Positions 18,560 through 28,718 of a stretch of 64,000 nucleotides of DNA are shown piece by piece. The notes under the pieces were generated by a model. The model saw only the letters and a program-made list of their open reading frames with translations. It had not been told where the DNA came from and did no database searches. The stretch is from Gordonia sp. PDNC005 (GTDB taxonomy: Bacteria; Actinomycetota; Actinomycetes; Mycobacteriales; Mycobacteriaceae), in NCBI RefSeq assembly GCF_016919385.1, contig NZ_CP070351.1, forward strand, positions 2,108,001 through 2,172,000, written 5' to 3'. The position numbers and the translations under genes are program-made. Within the stretch, counting starts at the first letter, position 1. Every line of letters begins with the position of its first letter.

Positions 18560-19848
18560 CGTTCTCCTCCCTGCTCCGGCGTCGCCGACACCAGCGGACC
18601 AACCATGAGGGTCTCGGCCGCGGACGGCTTACGGCCCAGCGCCTTGCTCAGCGTCTTCTGGTCCTGCTTCGTGGTGACGCCGCGTACGTTCTTCGACGCC
18701 TTGCGCTTCATCGAGTTCGGGTACACCGACAACGGACCGGACATCGTCGGCCCTGTTCCGGTGCCGGGTCCGACACAGCCGGGTCCACGCAACTGGCCGT
18801 ATGGCCCGCCGTCGTAGACGGGGCAGTTCTGCCGTGTGTACATCTGGTAAGCGCTGAAGTTAACGCCGAGGTTGAGCTGAACGTGACCGTTCACACCCGT
18901 GAAGACACCGAGGACACGCGTCGCGAGTGTGTAGATCTCTCGGAGGCCCTCGGGCAGTGAGTTCGGTTCGTACATGAGCGCACCGAGCATCGTGTTCAGG
19001 TCGTGGACGAGGCGCTTGCCGCCGTCACCGTTCTTGGCGAACAGCGCCTGAGTCGAGTCGAGCGTCGACTGCGCGTTCGTCAGCAACGCCGTCAGCTCGT
19101 CCTGCTTCTCGACGATCGTCATCGCCGGCTTCACCGATTTGCCTAGTGTGTCGAGCAATTCGGGCGTCGACGCCGCGAGTGCGTTGATCGACCGGTTGAA
19201 ATTGTCGAAGCCGGACGGGGCGCCCGCGGGGAACTGGGCGTTGATCGTCTTCCAGTAGGTGTCGAGGACGCCGACGAACGTGGAGAACGTCGCGCCGCCG
19301 CCGTCGAGCGAGTCGGCGATGGTGCCGAGAACCATGCCGAGATCCTCCGGCGGCACACTCTTGAGCAGTGTTCGGAGATCGTTCTGCGCGTCCTGCAGAC
19401 GGATCGTCGGCTCGGACGTGTCGGCCGGAACGACGTCACCCGAACCGAGTCGATCGCTCGACGGGTTCTCAGGTTGGATCAGCTCGACCGAGTTCACGCC
19501 GAACAGGTTCGACGGCACCGTGCGCGCCGTGGTGTTCTTCGGGATGCCCGACGCCTGGCCGGGATCGAGCAGCATCGCCACGTCACGCCGTTGGTCACCG
19601 GCCGAGCCGACCACCGACACCGAGTCGACCTCGCCGACGATCATGCCGTTGTAACGGACGTCCGCACCGCTGATCAGGCCGTCGCCCACATCGGTGAGTT
19701 GTGCCGTGACTTCCGTGTTGTCGTCGAATTTGCCCTGGTAGCGCATCATCAACAGCGTCACGACGAGTGCCGCCACAGCCGCGAAGATCACGCCGCGCAC
19801 GAAGTACGTCGACAGTGACGGGTCACGGCCTCCGGTATCGATTCTCAT
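18556..19848 (-). CDS. mceA: Mce-family protein A
   Basis: 430 residues. Anchor YFVRGVIFAAVAALVVTLLMM (15-35), Mce domain (EVTAQLTDVGDGLISGADVRYNGMIVGEVDSV), helical region to about 330, and a cholesterol-uptake-porter-like C-terminal region ending in a basic tail. First Mce subunit of the operon, 6 bases after yrbEB. Confidence 0.94.
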   Translation of the reverse strand: MRIDTGGRDPSLSTYFVRGVIFAAVAALVVTLLMMRYQGKFDDNTEVTAQLTDVGDGLISGADVRYNGMIVGEVDSVSVVGSAGDQRRDVAMLLDPGQASGIPKNTTARTVPSNLFGVNSVELIQPENPSSDRLGSGDVVPADTSEPTIRLQDAQNDLRTLLKSVPPEDLGMVLGTIADSLDGGGATFSTFVGVLDTYWKTINAQFPAGAPSGFDNFNRSINALAASTPELLDTLGKSVKPAMTIVEKQDELTALLTNAQSTLDSTQALFAKNGDGGKRLVHDLNTMLGALMYEPNSLPEGLREIYTLATRVLGVFTGVNGHVQLNLGVNFSAYQMYTRQNCPVYDGGPYGQLRGPGCVGPGTGTGPTMSGPLSVYPNSMKRKASKNVRGVTTKQDQKTLSKALGRKPSAAETLMVGPLVSATPEQGGER

Positions 19849-19854
19849 AGACGG

Positions 19855-20721
19855 TTACCCCGATATCCTGATTCCGGCGGACATGCCCCAGAAGACGAGC
19901 GTCATGATCAGATTCGCGAAGACGATCGTGATGATCGACAGTCGGATCGCGTGTCCGGCCGCGACACCGACGCCCTCGGGGCCACCCGACGCGAAGTAGC
20001 CGTAATAGCACTGGATGAAGGTGGTCAGCAGGACGAAGACGATCACCTTCACGAATGAGAACGCAACGTCGCGCGACATGATGAACGAGTTGAAGTAGTG
20101 CAGGTACGTGCCGGTGCCCTGCCCGCTCTGCACCTGGAACATCAGCTGGCAGGCGATGTAGTTGGCGGCGAGCGAGATCGCGTACAGCGGGATGATCGAC
20201 AGGACTGCTGCCGCCATTCGGGTGGTCACCAGGTACGGGAGAGGTCGGATCGCGATCGCCTCGAGGGCGTCGATCTCCTCGCTGATGCGCATGGAGCCGA
20301 GTTGTGCGGTGAAGCGGCACCCGGACTGCGCTGTGAACGCGGTCGCCGCCAACAGTGGCGCGATCTCGCGGGTTGTCGCGAAGGCCGACAGTCCGCCGGT
20401 CACCGGTGACATGCCGAGCAGGTTGAGTGCCGTGTAGCCCTCGATGCCGACCGTCGCACCGCCCATGACGCCGAGGATCACCATGACGCCGACGGTGCCG
20501 CCGCCGACGACGATCGCGCCGTTGCCCCATGCGACGTCAGCTAGCAGGCGCCACACTTCCTTCTTGTAGTGCCGGAAGGTGACGGGGGCGAGGCCGATCG
20601 ACTTCACCAGGAACGTGATGAGGTGACCCATCGCGACGAGCGCGTCGCGCGGGGCTTCGAGCCCCTTGCGGCCCCATTCGAGCGGCTTGAGCAGTGGCGG
20701 CGTATACCGAGACGCTGTCAT
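19855..20721 (-). CDS. yrbEB: Mce ABC permease YrbEB
   Basis: 288-residue permease of the MlaE/YrbE family, one of the two membrane subunits that pair with the ATPase MceG (encoded elsewhere). Several hydrophobic helices and the family's EQ-loop-like segment (FTAQLGSMRISEEIDALEAIAIRPLPYLV) that contacts the ATPase. One base separates it from yrbEA. Confidence 0.95.
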   Translation of the reverse strand: MTASRYTPPLLKPLEWGRKGLEAPRDALVAMGHLITFLVKSIGLAPVTFRHYKKEVWRLLADVAWGNGAIVVGGGTVGVMVILGVMGGATVGIEGYTALNLLGMSPVTGGLSAFATTREIAPLLAATAFTAQSGCRFTAQLGSMRISEEIDALEAIAIRPLPYLVTTRMAAAVLSIIPLYAISLAANYIACQLMFQVQSGQGTGTYLHYFNSFIMSRDVAFSFVKVIVFVLLTTFIQCYYGYFASGGPEGVGVAAGHAIRLSIITIVFANLIMTLVFWGMSAGIRISG

Positions 20722-20722
20722 G

Positions 20723-21583
20723 TCACACCACCTTGGCCGGGACGACGAGGGCGAACAGCTGCGTCATCACCACATTGACGGTGAAAAGCAACAGCACGGA
20801 GTTCACAACGGCCGCGTTCACCGAGTTGGCGACACCGGCGGGGCCGCCGGTGGTGTTCAGACCTCGGTCACATGCGACCACGGCGACGATCGCACCGAAT
20901 ATCACGGCCTTCACCAGCGCGAATATCAAGTCCGATGTACTCGCGAACGACGCGAACGTACCCGTGTAGCTGCCAGGCGTTCCGCCCTGTGCGTACACGT
21001 TGAAGACGTAGCCGGTGATGAAGCCGACGAAGCAGACGAAGCCGCAGAGCAGGAACGCGACGACCATAGTCGCGAGGAGGCGAGGCGAGATGAGGCGCTG
21101 GATCGGGTTGACGCCCATCACCTTCATCGCGTCGATCTCTTCGCGGATGGTGCGGGAGCCGAGATCGGCGGCGATGGCCGACCCGACTGCTCCGGCGAGC
21201 AGCAGAGACGTGACCAGCGGCGCGCCCTGGCGGATCACGCCGAGGCCGGTGGCAGCGCCGGAGAACGACGTCGCACCGATCTGCCCGGCGATGTTGGAGA
21301 CCTGGATCGAGACGATCACGCCGATTGGAATGGCGACCAGCAGCGTCGGGAACACCGACGTGGACGCCATGAACGCGCACTGGCGAATGAATTCCTTGAA
21401 TGGGAACCGGCGCTTCGCGATGTCCGTCGCCAATACCCCGAAGACTTCGATGAACATCGCGAGCTGTCGCCCGAATGTCTCGAACGACTTGGTGACGTGA
21501 TCGTGGAACCAGGTTCCGACGCCGCTGCGAGACCAGCGTTCGCCGATGCCGGTGCGCCGGGTGTCGACCGTCTGTGTGCTCAC
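20723..21583 (-). CDS. yrbEA: Mce ABC permease YrbEA
   Basis: 286-residue MlaE-family permease, first gene of the mce operon. ATPase-contact segment IAADLGSRTIREEIDAMKVMGVNPIQRLISPR is intact. GTG start with GGCAGGGGA just upstream. The operon's substrate (mycolic acid/fatty acid, sterol, other lipid) cannot be assigned: no catabolic genes or mce regulator flank it. Confidence 0.95.
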   Translation of the reverse strand: MSTQTVDTRRTGIGERWSRSGVGTWFHDHVTKSFETFGRQLAMFIEVFGVLATDIAKRRFPFKEFIRQCAFMASTSVFPTLLVAIPIGVIVSIQVSNIAGQIGATSFSGAATGLGVIRQGAPLVTSLLLAGAVGSAIAADLGSRTIREEIDAMKVMGVNPIQRLISPRLLATMVVAFLLCGFVCFVGFITGYVFNVYAQGGTPGSYTGTFASFASTSDLIFALVKAVIFGAIVAVVACDRGLNTTGGPAGVANSVNAAVVNSVLLLFTVNVVMTQLFALVVPAKVV

Positions 21584-21821
21584 TCCCCTGCCTTCACATC
21601 GTCGATGTCATGGCGAAGCGACGCGGTGATTCCGCCTGGCCCCCACGATCTGTGGCTCGAAGCATACACAGAACGACACGTTTCCGGTGCCACGGGTCAC
21701 AGATAATCACCTACTGTGATCCAGCACTGACGCATCAGCAGTAGTCAACGGGCATATTCGGGCATTTGGCACGACGGCGTGCCACATAGTACCGGCCGCG
21801 TGGCGAAACGCGGTCCCTCGG
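21584..21821 (-). promoter_or_regulatory. 238-base region upstream of the mce operon with inverted repeats
   Basis: No gene here. TCACAG (21697-21702) and CTGTGA (21714-21719) form an 11-base-spaced inverted repeat, and CTACTG (21711-21716) and CAGTAG (21739-21744) can form a hairpin. A minus-strand TTGACT reads at 21743-21748, and TATGCT-like or TTATCT hexamers lie downstream, so the mce promoter is probably between 21660 and 21750, but no single -35/-10 pair stands out. It is also the 3' flank of ilvA, so the hairpin could end that transcript. Confidence 0.45.
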
Positions 21822-23213
21822 CTACGTCAGGTAGCGGTAGGCGGGAGTTCCCGGTTCGAGGCGCTCGACGTCGAGGCGCGAATGCGCCATTCGACGTTCC
21901 AGCCCCTCGAGACCCGACGGGTCGCCGAGCTCGATGCCGACGAGCGCCGCACCGGTGTCTCGGTTGTTCCGCTTCACGTACTCGAACAGAGTGATGTCGT
22001 CGTCCGGCCCGAGCACGTCGTCGAGGAATCGCCGCAACGCTCCCGGCTCCTGCGGGAAGTTCACCAGGAAGTAATGCTTGAGCCCACGATGCACGAGGGA
22101 ACGCTCGATGATCTCCCCGTAACGGGAGACATCGTTATTGCCCCCGGACACCAGGGACACCACACGCGTCCCCGGCGCGATCTGAAGGTCGGCCAGTGCT
22201 GCCGTGGCGAGCGCACCCGCAGGCTCCGCGATGATTCCCTCGTTCTGATACAGCTCGAGCATCGTCGAGCAGATCGCCCCCTCGTCGACGTGAGTGAGCG
22301 TCACACTGCCCGGTGCGAGGTCGACCTCGTCGGCTTCGATCACCGGCACCGCTGGCGCATCGGTGATCGCGGCGAGGACCGGATGCGCGACGACTCGAGC
22401 ACCGGCGGCCGACATGACCGCGTGGCCGAGGGCGCCGATCCGCTTGACCGAGGCGCCGTCGACGAACGGATCAATCGTGTCGAGGGTATACGGCGAGCCG
22501 TTGACCAGCGCCGCGGCGAGCGACACCGCGCCCGCGGGCTCCACGCCGACGATCGCCACCGCAGGGTGAACGGATCGAAGGTAGGTGACGATGCCGGCCA
22601 TGCATCCCGCTCCGCCGACCGGGAGGACAACCACGTCGGGCGGCCCGTCGAGCTGATCGAGGATCTCCCGACCGATCGTGCCCTGGCCCGACGCCGTGCG
22701 TGCGTCGTCGAACGCGTGAATCCAGGTGGCGCCGGTCCGCATCACATCCGACTGCGCGGCCGACGCGGCGGCGTCGTAGGTCTCCCCCACCGGGATCAAC
22801 TCGACAAAACCGTTGCCGTGCCAGACGATCCGGTCGCGCTTCTGCTTCGGCGTGGTGGTCGGCACGTAGATCCGGCCGTGAACCTTCATCGTGGCGCACG
22901 CGAACGCGACACCCTGTGCATGATTGCCGGCACTCGCCGCGACGACACCCGCCGCCAGTTCAGCCTCTGACAGCTGCGCCATCACGTTGTACGCGCCGCG
23001 GATCTTGTAGGACCGCACGGTCTGCAGGTCCTCGCGCTTGAGGTGGATCTGCGCACCGTAGTCACGCGAGAGTCGCGGGCACGTGTCGAGAGGCGTGTTC
23101 GAGACGACACCCTCCAGTCGCGCGGCGGCAGCATCAATGCTGCTCGGCGTCAGACCTGGGACGGGCGGCTCGGAACTATCGACTGCTGTCGGCGGCGTAC
23201 TCACGCCGTCCAT
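21822..23213 (-). CDS. ilvA: Threonine ammonia-lyase (threonine dehydratase, biosynthetic)
   Basis: PLP enzyme converting L-threonine to 2-oxobutanoate, first step to isoleucine. 463 residues: catalytic domain (about 25-370) with the PLP lysine Lys70 in VRSYKIRGAYN, the SAGNHAQGVA loop and the Gly-rich VLPVGGAGCMAGI; and a single C-terminal ACT-like regulatory domain (HYFLVNFPQEPGALRRFLDDVLGPDDDIT), as in actinobacterial IlvA. Its 5' end overlaps the small upstream membrane protein by 38 bases. Probably co-transcribed with it. Confidence 0.95.
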   Translation of the reverse strand: MDGVSTPPTAVDSSEPPVPGLTPSSIDAAAARLEGVVSNTPLDTCPRLSRDYGAQIHLKREDLQTVRSYKIRGAYNVMAQLSEAELAAGVVAASAGNHAQGVAFACATMKVHGRIYVPTTTPKQKRDRIVWHGNGFVELIPVGETYDAAASAAQSDVMRTGATWIHAFDDARTASGQGTIGREILDQLDGPPDVVVLPVGGAGCMAGIVTYLRSVHPAVAIVGVEPAGAVSLAAALVNGSPYTLDTIDPFVDGASVKRIGALGHAVMSAAGARVVAHPVLAAITDAPAVPVIEADEVDLAPGSVTLTHVDEGAICSTMLELYQNEGIIAEPAGALATAALADLQIAPGTRVVSLVSGGNNDVSRYGEIIERSLVHRGLKHYFLVNFPQEPGALRRFLDDVLGPDDDITLFEYVKRNNRDTGAALVGIELGDPSGLEGLERRMAHSRLDVERLEPGTPAYRYLT

Positions 23214-23436
23214 CGTCCCACCGTCGGCCGTACCAGGCGTAGCCGCCCCACCACGCTGTGACCGCCGCCGCTGCGGTCATCCAGGCGGCACCGACCATCG
23301 TCCCACCGAACACCATCACCGACGTGCCGGCGAGCACTCCGCACAGCACCGCGAGCAGTTTGTTCAGCGGCCACCTGACACCTGCCACGTCGACCGTCGG
23401 CATCAGGCGCGTCGCCTCACGAATCAGGGTGGTCAT
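23176..23436 (-). CDS. Small membrane protein, unknown function
   Basis: 86 residues from the ATG at 23436. Two hydrophobic stretches: LNKLLAVLCGVLAGTSVMVFGG and GAAWMTAAAAVTAWWGGYAWY, followed by a basic, polar C-terminus. I do not recognise the family. The ATG lies 6 bases after TATCAT (minus strand, 23443-23448), a leaderless pattern that favours this start over the longer frame to 23499. Its 3' end overlaps the ilvA start. Confidence 0.65.
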   Translation of the reverse strand: MTTLIREATRLMPTVDVAGVRWPLNKLLAVLCGVLAGTSVMVFGGTMVGAAWMTAAAAVTAWWGGYAWYGRRWDDGRREYAADSSR

Positions 23437-23514
23437 ACACCGATGATAGCTCATCCTGATCAAGAGTTTCGGGTGCCCGAAACATGATGTGTCGCACACC
23501 CAGCAGACGGAGAG

Positions 23515-26500
23515 TCAGGTGAGGCAACTGGGGCCGAGGAGCGCCTTCAAGTCGCCCATCAGCGCCGACGTCGGATTCACGCGAAGCGCGTCGGTGAGCC
23601 GGAGTTGAGTCTGCTTGCGGTCACTGACGAGCGTCACGTGGACGTCGGACGTACCAGGGTGACGGACCAGAACTTGTTTGAGGGCGCCGATCCGATCAGG
23701 TGTGCATCGATTCGCGGCGAGAGTCAGCATCAGTGGCTTCGACGTGCCGACAGCGGTGAGGTCCGGAACGGCGAGATCGTTGGCGCTGATCATCAACGAG
23801 TCGTCACGTTTGTTGACGCGTGCCCGGACGAGGACGATGTTGTCCTGTACCAAGTCCATGCCGTACGCCGTGAATGCCCTCGGGAAGAAGTAGACCTCGG
23901 CGCCACCGACCATGTCTTCGATGGTGACAGCGGCCCACGGTTCGCCCTTCTTGTTCACTCGACGCGTGACCGACGAGATGATGCCGCCGATAGTGATCTG
24001 CGCGCCGTCGGAGATGTTGCCTTCCAGCAGCGAGGTGATCGACGTGTCGGTCTGCGCGGAGATCGCGTGTTCGACTCCGGCGAGCGGATGCCCGGACACG
24101 TACAGACCGAGCATGTCGCGTTCGAGCGCGAGCTTGTGCTTATTGTCCCACTCCTCGTCCGGCACCTTGACGGCGAACACGTCTCCGACGTCTTCGATGT
24201 CGGAGCCCCCGAAGAGGTCGAATTGGCCCATCGCCTCTGCCTTCTTCGTCCCGAGGACCGAGTCGACGGCATCGGCGTGCACCAGGAACAGACCCTTGCG
24301 CGGATGCTCCATGGAGTCGAATGCACCGGCCTTGACCAGTGACTCCGTCACCTTCTTGGTGCACGCGACCACATCGATCTTCCCGAGGTAGTCCGAGAAG
24401 TTCGAGTACGAGCCTTTGCTCTCGCGGGTCGCGATGATCGATGCGACCACGCCCGAACCGACGTTGCGGATAGCGGCGAGACCGAAGCGGATGTCCTCGC
24501 CGACGGCCGCGAAATCGGCACGCGACTCATTGACGTCCGGCGGAAGCACTGTGATGCCCATTTTGCGACAGTCCGCCAGGTAGATCGCGGCCTTGTCCTT
24601 GTCGTCACCGACAGAGGTGAGCAGGCCGGCCATGTACTCGGCCGGGTAGTTGGCTTTGAGGTACGCGGTCCAGAACGACACCAGACCGTAGCCGGCGGCG
24701 TGTGACTTGTTGAACGCGTAGCCCGCGAACGGAAGGACCGTGTCCCAGAGCGCCTTGATCGCGGCCTGGGAGAACCCGTTGTTCTTCATCCCCTCGGCGA
24801 AGCCGCCGTACGCCTCGTCGAGGATCTCCTTCTTCTTCTTGCCCATCGCACGACGCAGCAGATCGGCCTCGCCGAGCGAGTACCCGGCCACCTTCTGCGC
24901 GATCTGCATGATCTGCTCCTGGTAGACGATCAGGCCGTACGTCTCCGAGAGAATCTCCTTGAGCGGCTCTTCCAGCTCCGGATGGATCGGTTTGATGTCC
25001 TGCAGACCGTTCTTGCGCTTCGCGTAGTCGGTGTGCGCGTTCACGCCCATCGGCCCCGGACGGTACAGGGCGAGGACCGCGACGATGTCCTCGAAACCGG
25101 TCGGTTGCATCATCTTGAGCAGTTCGCGCATGGCCGCACCGTCGAGCTGGAACACGCCGAGAGTGTCGCCGCGAGCCAGCAGCTCGTAGGTGGCCGGGTC
25201 TTCCAGCGGAAGCTTGTCGAGATCGAGGTCGATACCGCGGTTCGTTTTGATGTTCTCGATCGCGTCGCCGATGACCGTCAGGTTGCGCAGACCGAGGAAG
25301 TCCATCTTGAGCAGACCGATGGCCTCGCACGACGGATAGTCCCAGCCGGTGATGATCGCGCCGTCCTGCGCACGCTTCCACACCGGGATCGCGTCGGTCA
25401 GCGGTTCGCTCGACATGATGACGGCACACGCGTGGACGCCGGCGTTACGGATCAGTCCCTCGAGGCCGAGCGCGGTGTCATAGATCCGCTTGACGTCGGG
25501 ATCGGTGTCGATCAGGGTCCGGACCTCGGCGGCTTCGCCGAAGCGCTCGTGATTCGGATCGGTGATGCCCGCCACCGAGATGTCCTTGGCCATGATGGGC
25601 GGCGGGAGCGCCTTCGTGATGCGGTCGGCGATCGCAAAGCCCGGCTGCCCGAATTGGACGCGCGCCGAATCCTTGATCGCAGCTTTCGTCTTAATGGTTC
25701 CGAAGGTGATGACCTGAGCGACCTTGTCGTTGCCCCACTTCTGCGACGCGTAGACGATCATCTCGCCGCGTCGGCGGTCGTCGAAGTCGATGTCGATATC
25801 GGGCATCGACACGCGTTCCGGGTTGAGGAAGCGCTCGAAGAGCAGCCCGTGCGGGATCGGGTCGATGTTCGTGATGCCGAGCGCCCATGCGACGAGCGAG
25901 CCTGCCGCGCTGCCTCGGCCGGGGCCGACGCGGATGCCGACCTCCAGCGCGTGCTTGATGAGGTCTCCGACGACGAGGAAGTACGCGGGGAAACCCATCT
26001 GGTTGATGACCGACAGCTCGTACTCGGCGCGTTCTGTGTAGTTCGTGGGAACAGTCTGCCCGGTGAAGCGACGGTCGAGTCCGACCATCACCTCGTGTGC
26101 CAGCCAGGACTCCTGGGTGTAGCCCTCCGGCACCGGGAACACCGGCATCCGATCGCGGTGGGTGAACACGGCTTCGTACGACTGGACCCGTTCGCCGATC
26201 TCGACGGTGTTGTCACAGCCGCCCGGCACCTGGTGGTCCCACAGCTCGCGCATCTCGTCTGCCGACTTCAGGTAGTACCCGTCGCCGTCGAACTTGAACC
26301 GGGTCGGGTCCGACAGGGTCTTTCCGGTCTGCACACACAGAAGCGCTTCGTGCGACGTCGCCTGCTCGCGCGTCACGTAGTGGCAGTCGTTCGTCACGAT
26401 CGGCTTGATGCCGAGCTTGCGACCGATGTCGAGCAGACCGGACCTCACACGGGACTCGATCTCGAGGCCGTGTTCCATCAGCTCGAGGTAGAAGTTTCCC

Positions 26501-27048
26501 TTGCCGAAGATGTCCTGCCATTTCGCAGCAGCTTCGAGCGCCTCCTGCTCGTGGCCGAGACGGAGGCGGGTCTGGACCTCACCGGACGGGCATCCGGTCG
26601 TCGCGATGATCCCCTTGGCGTGCGCCGCGATGATCTCTGCGTCCATACGCGACCACTTGCCGAGTTGCCCCTCCAGAGAAGCCAACGACGACAGCTTGAA
26701 CAGGTTCCGGAGACCGTCCTCGTTCTCGGCGACCATCGTCATGTGGGTGTAGGCGCCCGAACCGGACACGTCGTCGCTCTTCTGGTCGCGTGTGCCCCAC
26801 AGGACGCGCTTGGTGTTGAAGCGGTTGTCCGGCGCGATGTACGCCTCGATGCCGATGATCGGCTTGATGTCGTGTTTGCGGGCGGCGTTGTAGAACTCGG
26901 ACGCCCCGAACATGTTGCCGTGGTCGGTCATGCCGATCGCGGTCATCCCCAGGCGTTTGGCCTCCGCGAACAGCGGCGACACCTTGGCTGCACCGTCCAA
27001 CATCGAGTACTCGGTGTGGTTGTGCAGATGGACGAACGACCCCGACAC
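23515..27048 (-). CDS. dnaE1: DNA polymerase III subunit alpha
   Basis: 1177-residue replicative polymerase. N-terminal PHP domain ([15 protein letters not shown]...), the Pol IIIalpha catalytic palm with [12 protein letters not shown] (415-426), helix-hairpin-helix region and a C-terminal OB-fold ([30 protein letters not shown]). Length and order are those of mycobacterial DnaE1, the essential replicase whose PHP domain proofreads. GTG start with GGGGAG 6-10 bases upstream. Confidence 0.97.
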   Translation of the reverse strand: MSGSFVHLHNHTEYSMLDGAAKVSPLFAEAKRLGMTAIGMTDHGNMFGASEFYNAARKHDIKPIIGIEAYIAPDNRFNTKRVLWGTRDQKSDDVSGSGAYTHMTMVAENEDGLRNLFKLSSLASLEGQLGKWSRMDAEIIAAHAKGIIATTGCPSGEVQTRLRLGHEQEALEAAAKWQDIFGKGNFYLELMEHGLEIESRVRSGLLDIGRKLGIKPIVTNDCHYVTREQATSHEALLCVQTGKTLSDPTRFKFDGDGYYLKSADEMRELWDHQVPGGCDNTVEIGERVQSYEAVFTHRDRMPVFPVPEGYTQESWLAHEVMVGLDRRFTGQTVPTNYTERAEYELSVINQMGFPAYFLVVGDLIKHALEVGIRVGPGRGSAAGSLVAWALGITNIDPIPHGLLFERFLNPERVSMPDIDIDFDDRRRGEMIVYASQKWGNDKVAQVITFGTIKTKAAIKDSARVQFGQPGFAIADRITKALPPPIMAKDISVAGITDPNHERFGEAAEVRTLIDTDPDVKRIYDTALGLEGLIRNAGVHACAVIMSSEPLTDAIPVWKRAQDGAIITGWDYPSCEAIGLLKMDFLGLRNLTVIGDAIENIKTNRGIDLDLDKLPLEDPATYELLARGDTLGVFQLDGAAMRELLKMMQPTGFEDIVAVLALYRPGPMGVNAHTDYAKRKNGLQDIKPIHPELEEPLKEILSETYGLIVYQEQIMQIAQKVAGYSLGEADLLRRAMGKKKKEILDEAYGGFAEGMKNNGFSQAAIKALWDTVLPFAGYAFNKSHAAGYGLVSFWTAYLKANYPAEYMAGLLTSVGDDKDKAAIYLADCRKMGITVLPPDVNESRADFAAVGEDIRFGLAAIRNVGSGVVASIIATRESKGSYSNFSDYLGKIDVVACTKKVTESLVKAGAFDSMEHPRKGLFLVHADAVDSVLGTKKAEAMGQFDLFGGSDIEDVGDVFAVKVPDEEWDNKHKLALERDMLGLYVSGHPLAGVEHAISAQTDTSITSLLEGNISDGAQITIGGIISSVTRRVNKKGEPWAAVTIEDMVGGAEVYFFPRAFTAYGMDLVQDNIVLVRARVNKRDDSLMISANDLAVPDLTAVGTSKPLMLTLAANRCTPDRIGALKQVLVRHPGTSDVHVTLVSDRKQTQLRLTDALRVNPTSALMGDLKALLGPSCLT

Positions 27049-27112
27049 GTGCAGCTCCCCTGATCAGATTCAGCTTCGAATGACACCACTGTATGCCGCC
27101 GGTACGACACCT

Positions 27113-27157
27113 CCGGTCCGGCACACGCGGGTGTGACGGATGAGGCGGTCGGACCGG
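27113..27157 (-). terminator. Nested inverted repeat between the pseudouridine synthase gene and dnaE1
   Basis: CCGGTCCG (27113-27120) pairs with CGGACCGG (27150-27157), enclosing a second short stem CACAC / GTGTG (27122-27135). It begins 4 bases after the pseudouridine synthase stop and could end that transcript. There is no T-run. Confidence 0.4.
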
Positions 27158-27160
27158 CTG

Positions 27161-28087
27161 TCAGACGTCTCGCAAGACGTCCAGAGCGTGTTGCAGATCA
27201 TCGGGATAGTCGGTCGTGAACTGCACACGACGACCGTCCGCGGGATGGGCGAACGCCAATGAGCGGGCGTGCAGCCACTGCCGTTCCAGACCGAGCCGCT
27301 CGGCGAGCTTCGGGTCCGCACCGTATGTCGGGTCACCCGCACACGGATGGTGCAGCGCCGAGAAGTGAACGCGGATCTGGTGAGTGCGGCCGGTCTCGAG
27401 GTGCACGTCGAGCAACGAGGCGGCGGCGAACATCTCGAGCGTCTCGTAGTGCGTCGTCGACGGCTTGCCGTTCGCTGTGACGGCGAACCGCCAGTCCGAA
27501 CCCGGATGGCGGCCGATCGGCGCCTCGATGGTGCCTTCGGGCGGATCCAGGTGGCCCTGCACGAGCGCGTGGTACACCTTCTCCACCGTGCGGTACTTGA
27601 ACGCTCGCTTGAGCAGCGTGTAGGCGCGTTCGGACGCCGCCACAACCATGATCCCGGACGTTCCGACGTCGAGGCGGTGGACGATGCCCTGCCGCTCCTG
27701 CGCGCCGGACGTCGAAATGCGGAAACCTGCTGCGGCGAGTGCCCCGATCACCGTCGGGCCGGTCCATCCCTGCGACGGATGCGCGGCGACGCCCGGCGGC
27801 TTGTTGACGACGACGATGTCCGAGTCGTGGTAGATCACGTCCAGGTCTTCCACCGGTGTCGGCTCGATCGTCAGCGGACGCTCCGGTTCGGGGAGCGTCA
27901 CGTCGAGCCAGGCCCCCGCCACCAATTTGTGCGCCTTGTCGACGGCGACACCGTCGACGGTGATGTCACCGGCGTCGGCGAGCCCTGCCGCGACCGTCCG
28001 GGACAGTCCGAGCAGACGCGCGACTCCCGCGTCTGTCCGCATGCCGTGCAGCCCGTCGGGCACGGGCATCGCTCGCGAGTCACGCAT
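27161..28087 (-). CDS. RluD-family 23S rRNA pseudouridine synthase
   Basis: 308 residues: N-terminal S4 RNA-binding domain (about 18-80) and the RluA/RluD catalytic domain with HRLDVGTSG (Asp140 is the catalytic residue). Modifies uridines in large-subunit rRNA; orthologous in position to Rv1540 (from memory). The ATG at 28087 overlaps the lspA stop by 8 bases and has GGAG 10 bases upstream. A longer frame to 28105 is possible. Confidence 0.93.
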   Translation of the reverse strand: MRDSRAMPVPDGLHGMRTDAGVARLLGLSRTVAAGLADAGDITVDGVAVDKAHKLVAGAWLDVTLPEPERPLTIEPTPVEDLDVIYHDSDIVVVNKPPGVAAHPSQGWTGPTVIGALAAAGFRISTSGAQERQGIVHRLDVGTSGIMVVAASERAYTLLKRAFKYRTVEKVYHALVQGHLDPPEGTIEAPIGRHPGSDWRFAVTANGKPSTTHYETLEMFAAASLLDVHLETGRTHQIRVHFSALHHPCAGDPTYGADPKLAERLGLERQWLHARSLAFAHPADGRRVQFTTDYPDDLQHALDVLRDV

Positions 28088-28676
28088 GGTTGTCGGTCTC
28101 CTCATCGGTGCTGTCGGCCTCGGTCGGGTCAGTGTCCGCCGGGTCGGGGTCGTTGCGCGCCGCCCACCCGGTCCGGGTGCCGTCGTAGTCGTAGCCGAGC
28201 AGCGTCAGGACGACGAGCAGAATCGCGCCGCACACGACGGCGGAGTCCGCGACGTTGAACGTCGGCCACCAGTCGCCGACCTTGATGAAGTCGACGACGT
28301 GACCGCGCAGCGGGCCCGGGGACCGGAAGATGCGGTCGGTCAGGTTGCCGACCGCACCACCGAGGACCATCCCGAGGCCGATCACCCATCCGGTCGACAC
28401 CAATTTCGACGAATACCTGATGATCCCGAGGACGACGGCGAGCGCGACGAAGGTGAGCACCCACGTATAGCCGGTCGCCATCGAGAACGCCGCACCGCTG
28501 TTGCGAATCAGCGTGAACGTCACGAAGTCGCCGATGATCTCCATCGGCTCGTAGGGCGTCAGGAACGCAACGACGAGGACCTTCGTCAGCAGATCCAGCA
28601 GATAGACTGTCACCGCGATGACGGCGAGCAGAGAGACGGTCCGGGCGACGCTGCGCCCGGGCACGGTTTGCTTCAT
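28080..28676 (-). CDS. lspA: Lipoprotein signal peptidase
   Basis: Membrane aspartyl peptidase (signal peptidase II) cleaving prolipoproteins before the lipidated Cys. 198 residues from the ATG at 28676, which has AGGGA 10 bases upstream. Four membrane helices, with catalytic aspartates in GNLTDRIFR and [10 protein letters not shown]-terminal acidic tail of about 30 residues ([18 protein letters not shown]) follows the last helix, as in other actinobacteria. Upstream in-frame Mets at 28694 and 28733 would overlap the divergent lipoprotein promoter. Confidence 0.94.
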   Translation of the reverse strand: MKQTVPGRSVARTVSLLAVIAVTVYLLDLLTKVLVVAFLTPYEPMEIIGDFVTFTLIRNSGAAFSMATGYTWVLTFVALAVVLGIIRYSSKLVSTGWVIGLGMVLGGAVGNLTDRIFRSPGPLRGHVVDFIKVGDWWPTFNVADSAVVCGAILLVVLTLLGYDYDGTRTGWAARNDPDPADTDPTEADSTDEETDNHA

Positions 28677-28718
28677 GCGTCGATTGTCCCTCATCGGCCG
28701 ACCACTACTCTCGTGGGC

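Noticed and set aside
24982..27063. A 693-codon open frame on the plus strand
   Set aside because: It is antisense to dnaE1, rich in Arg/Asp/Val, with no recognisable domain; typical of high-GC mirror frames.
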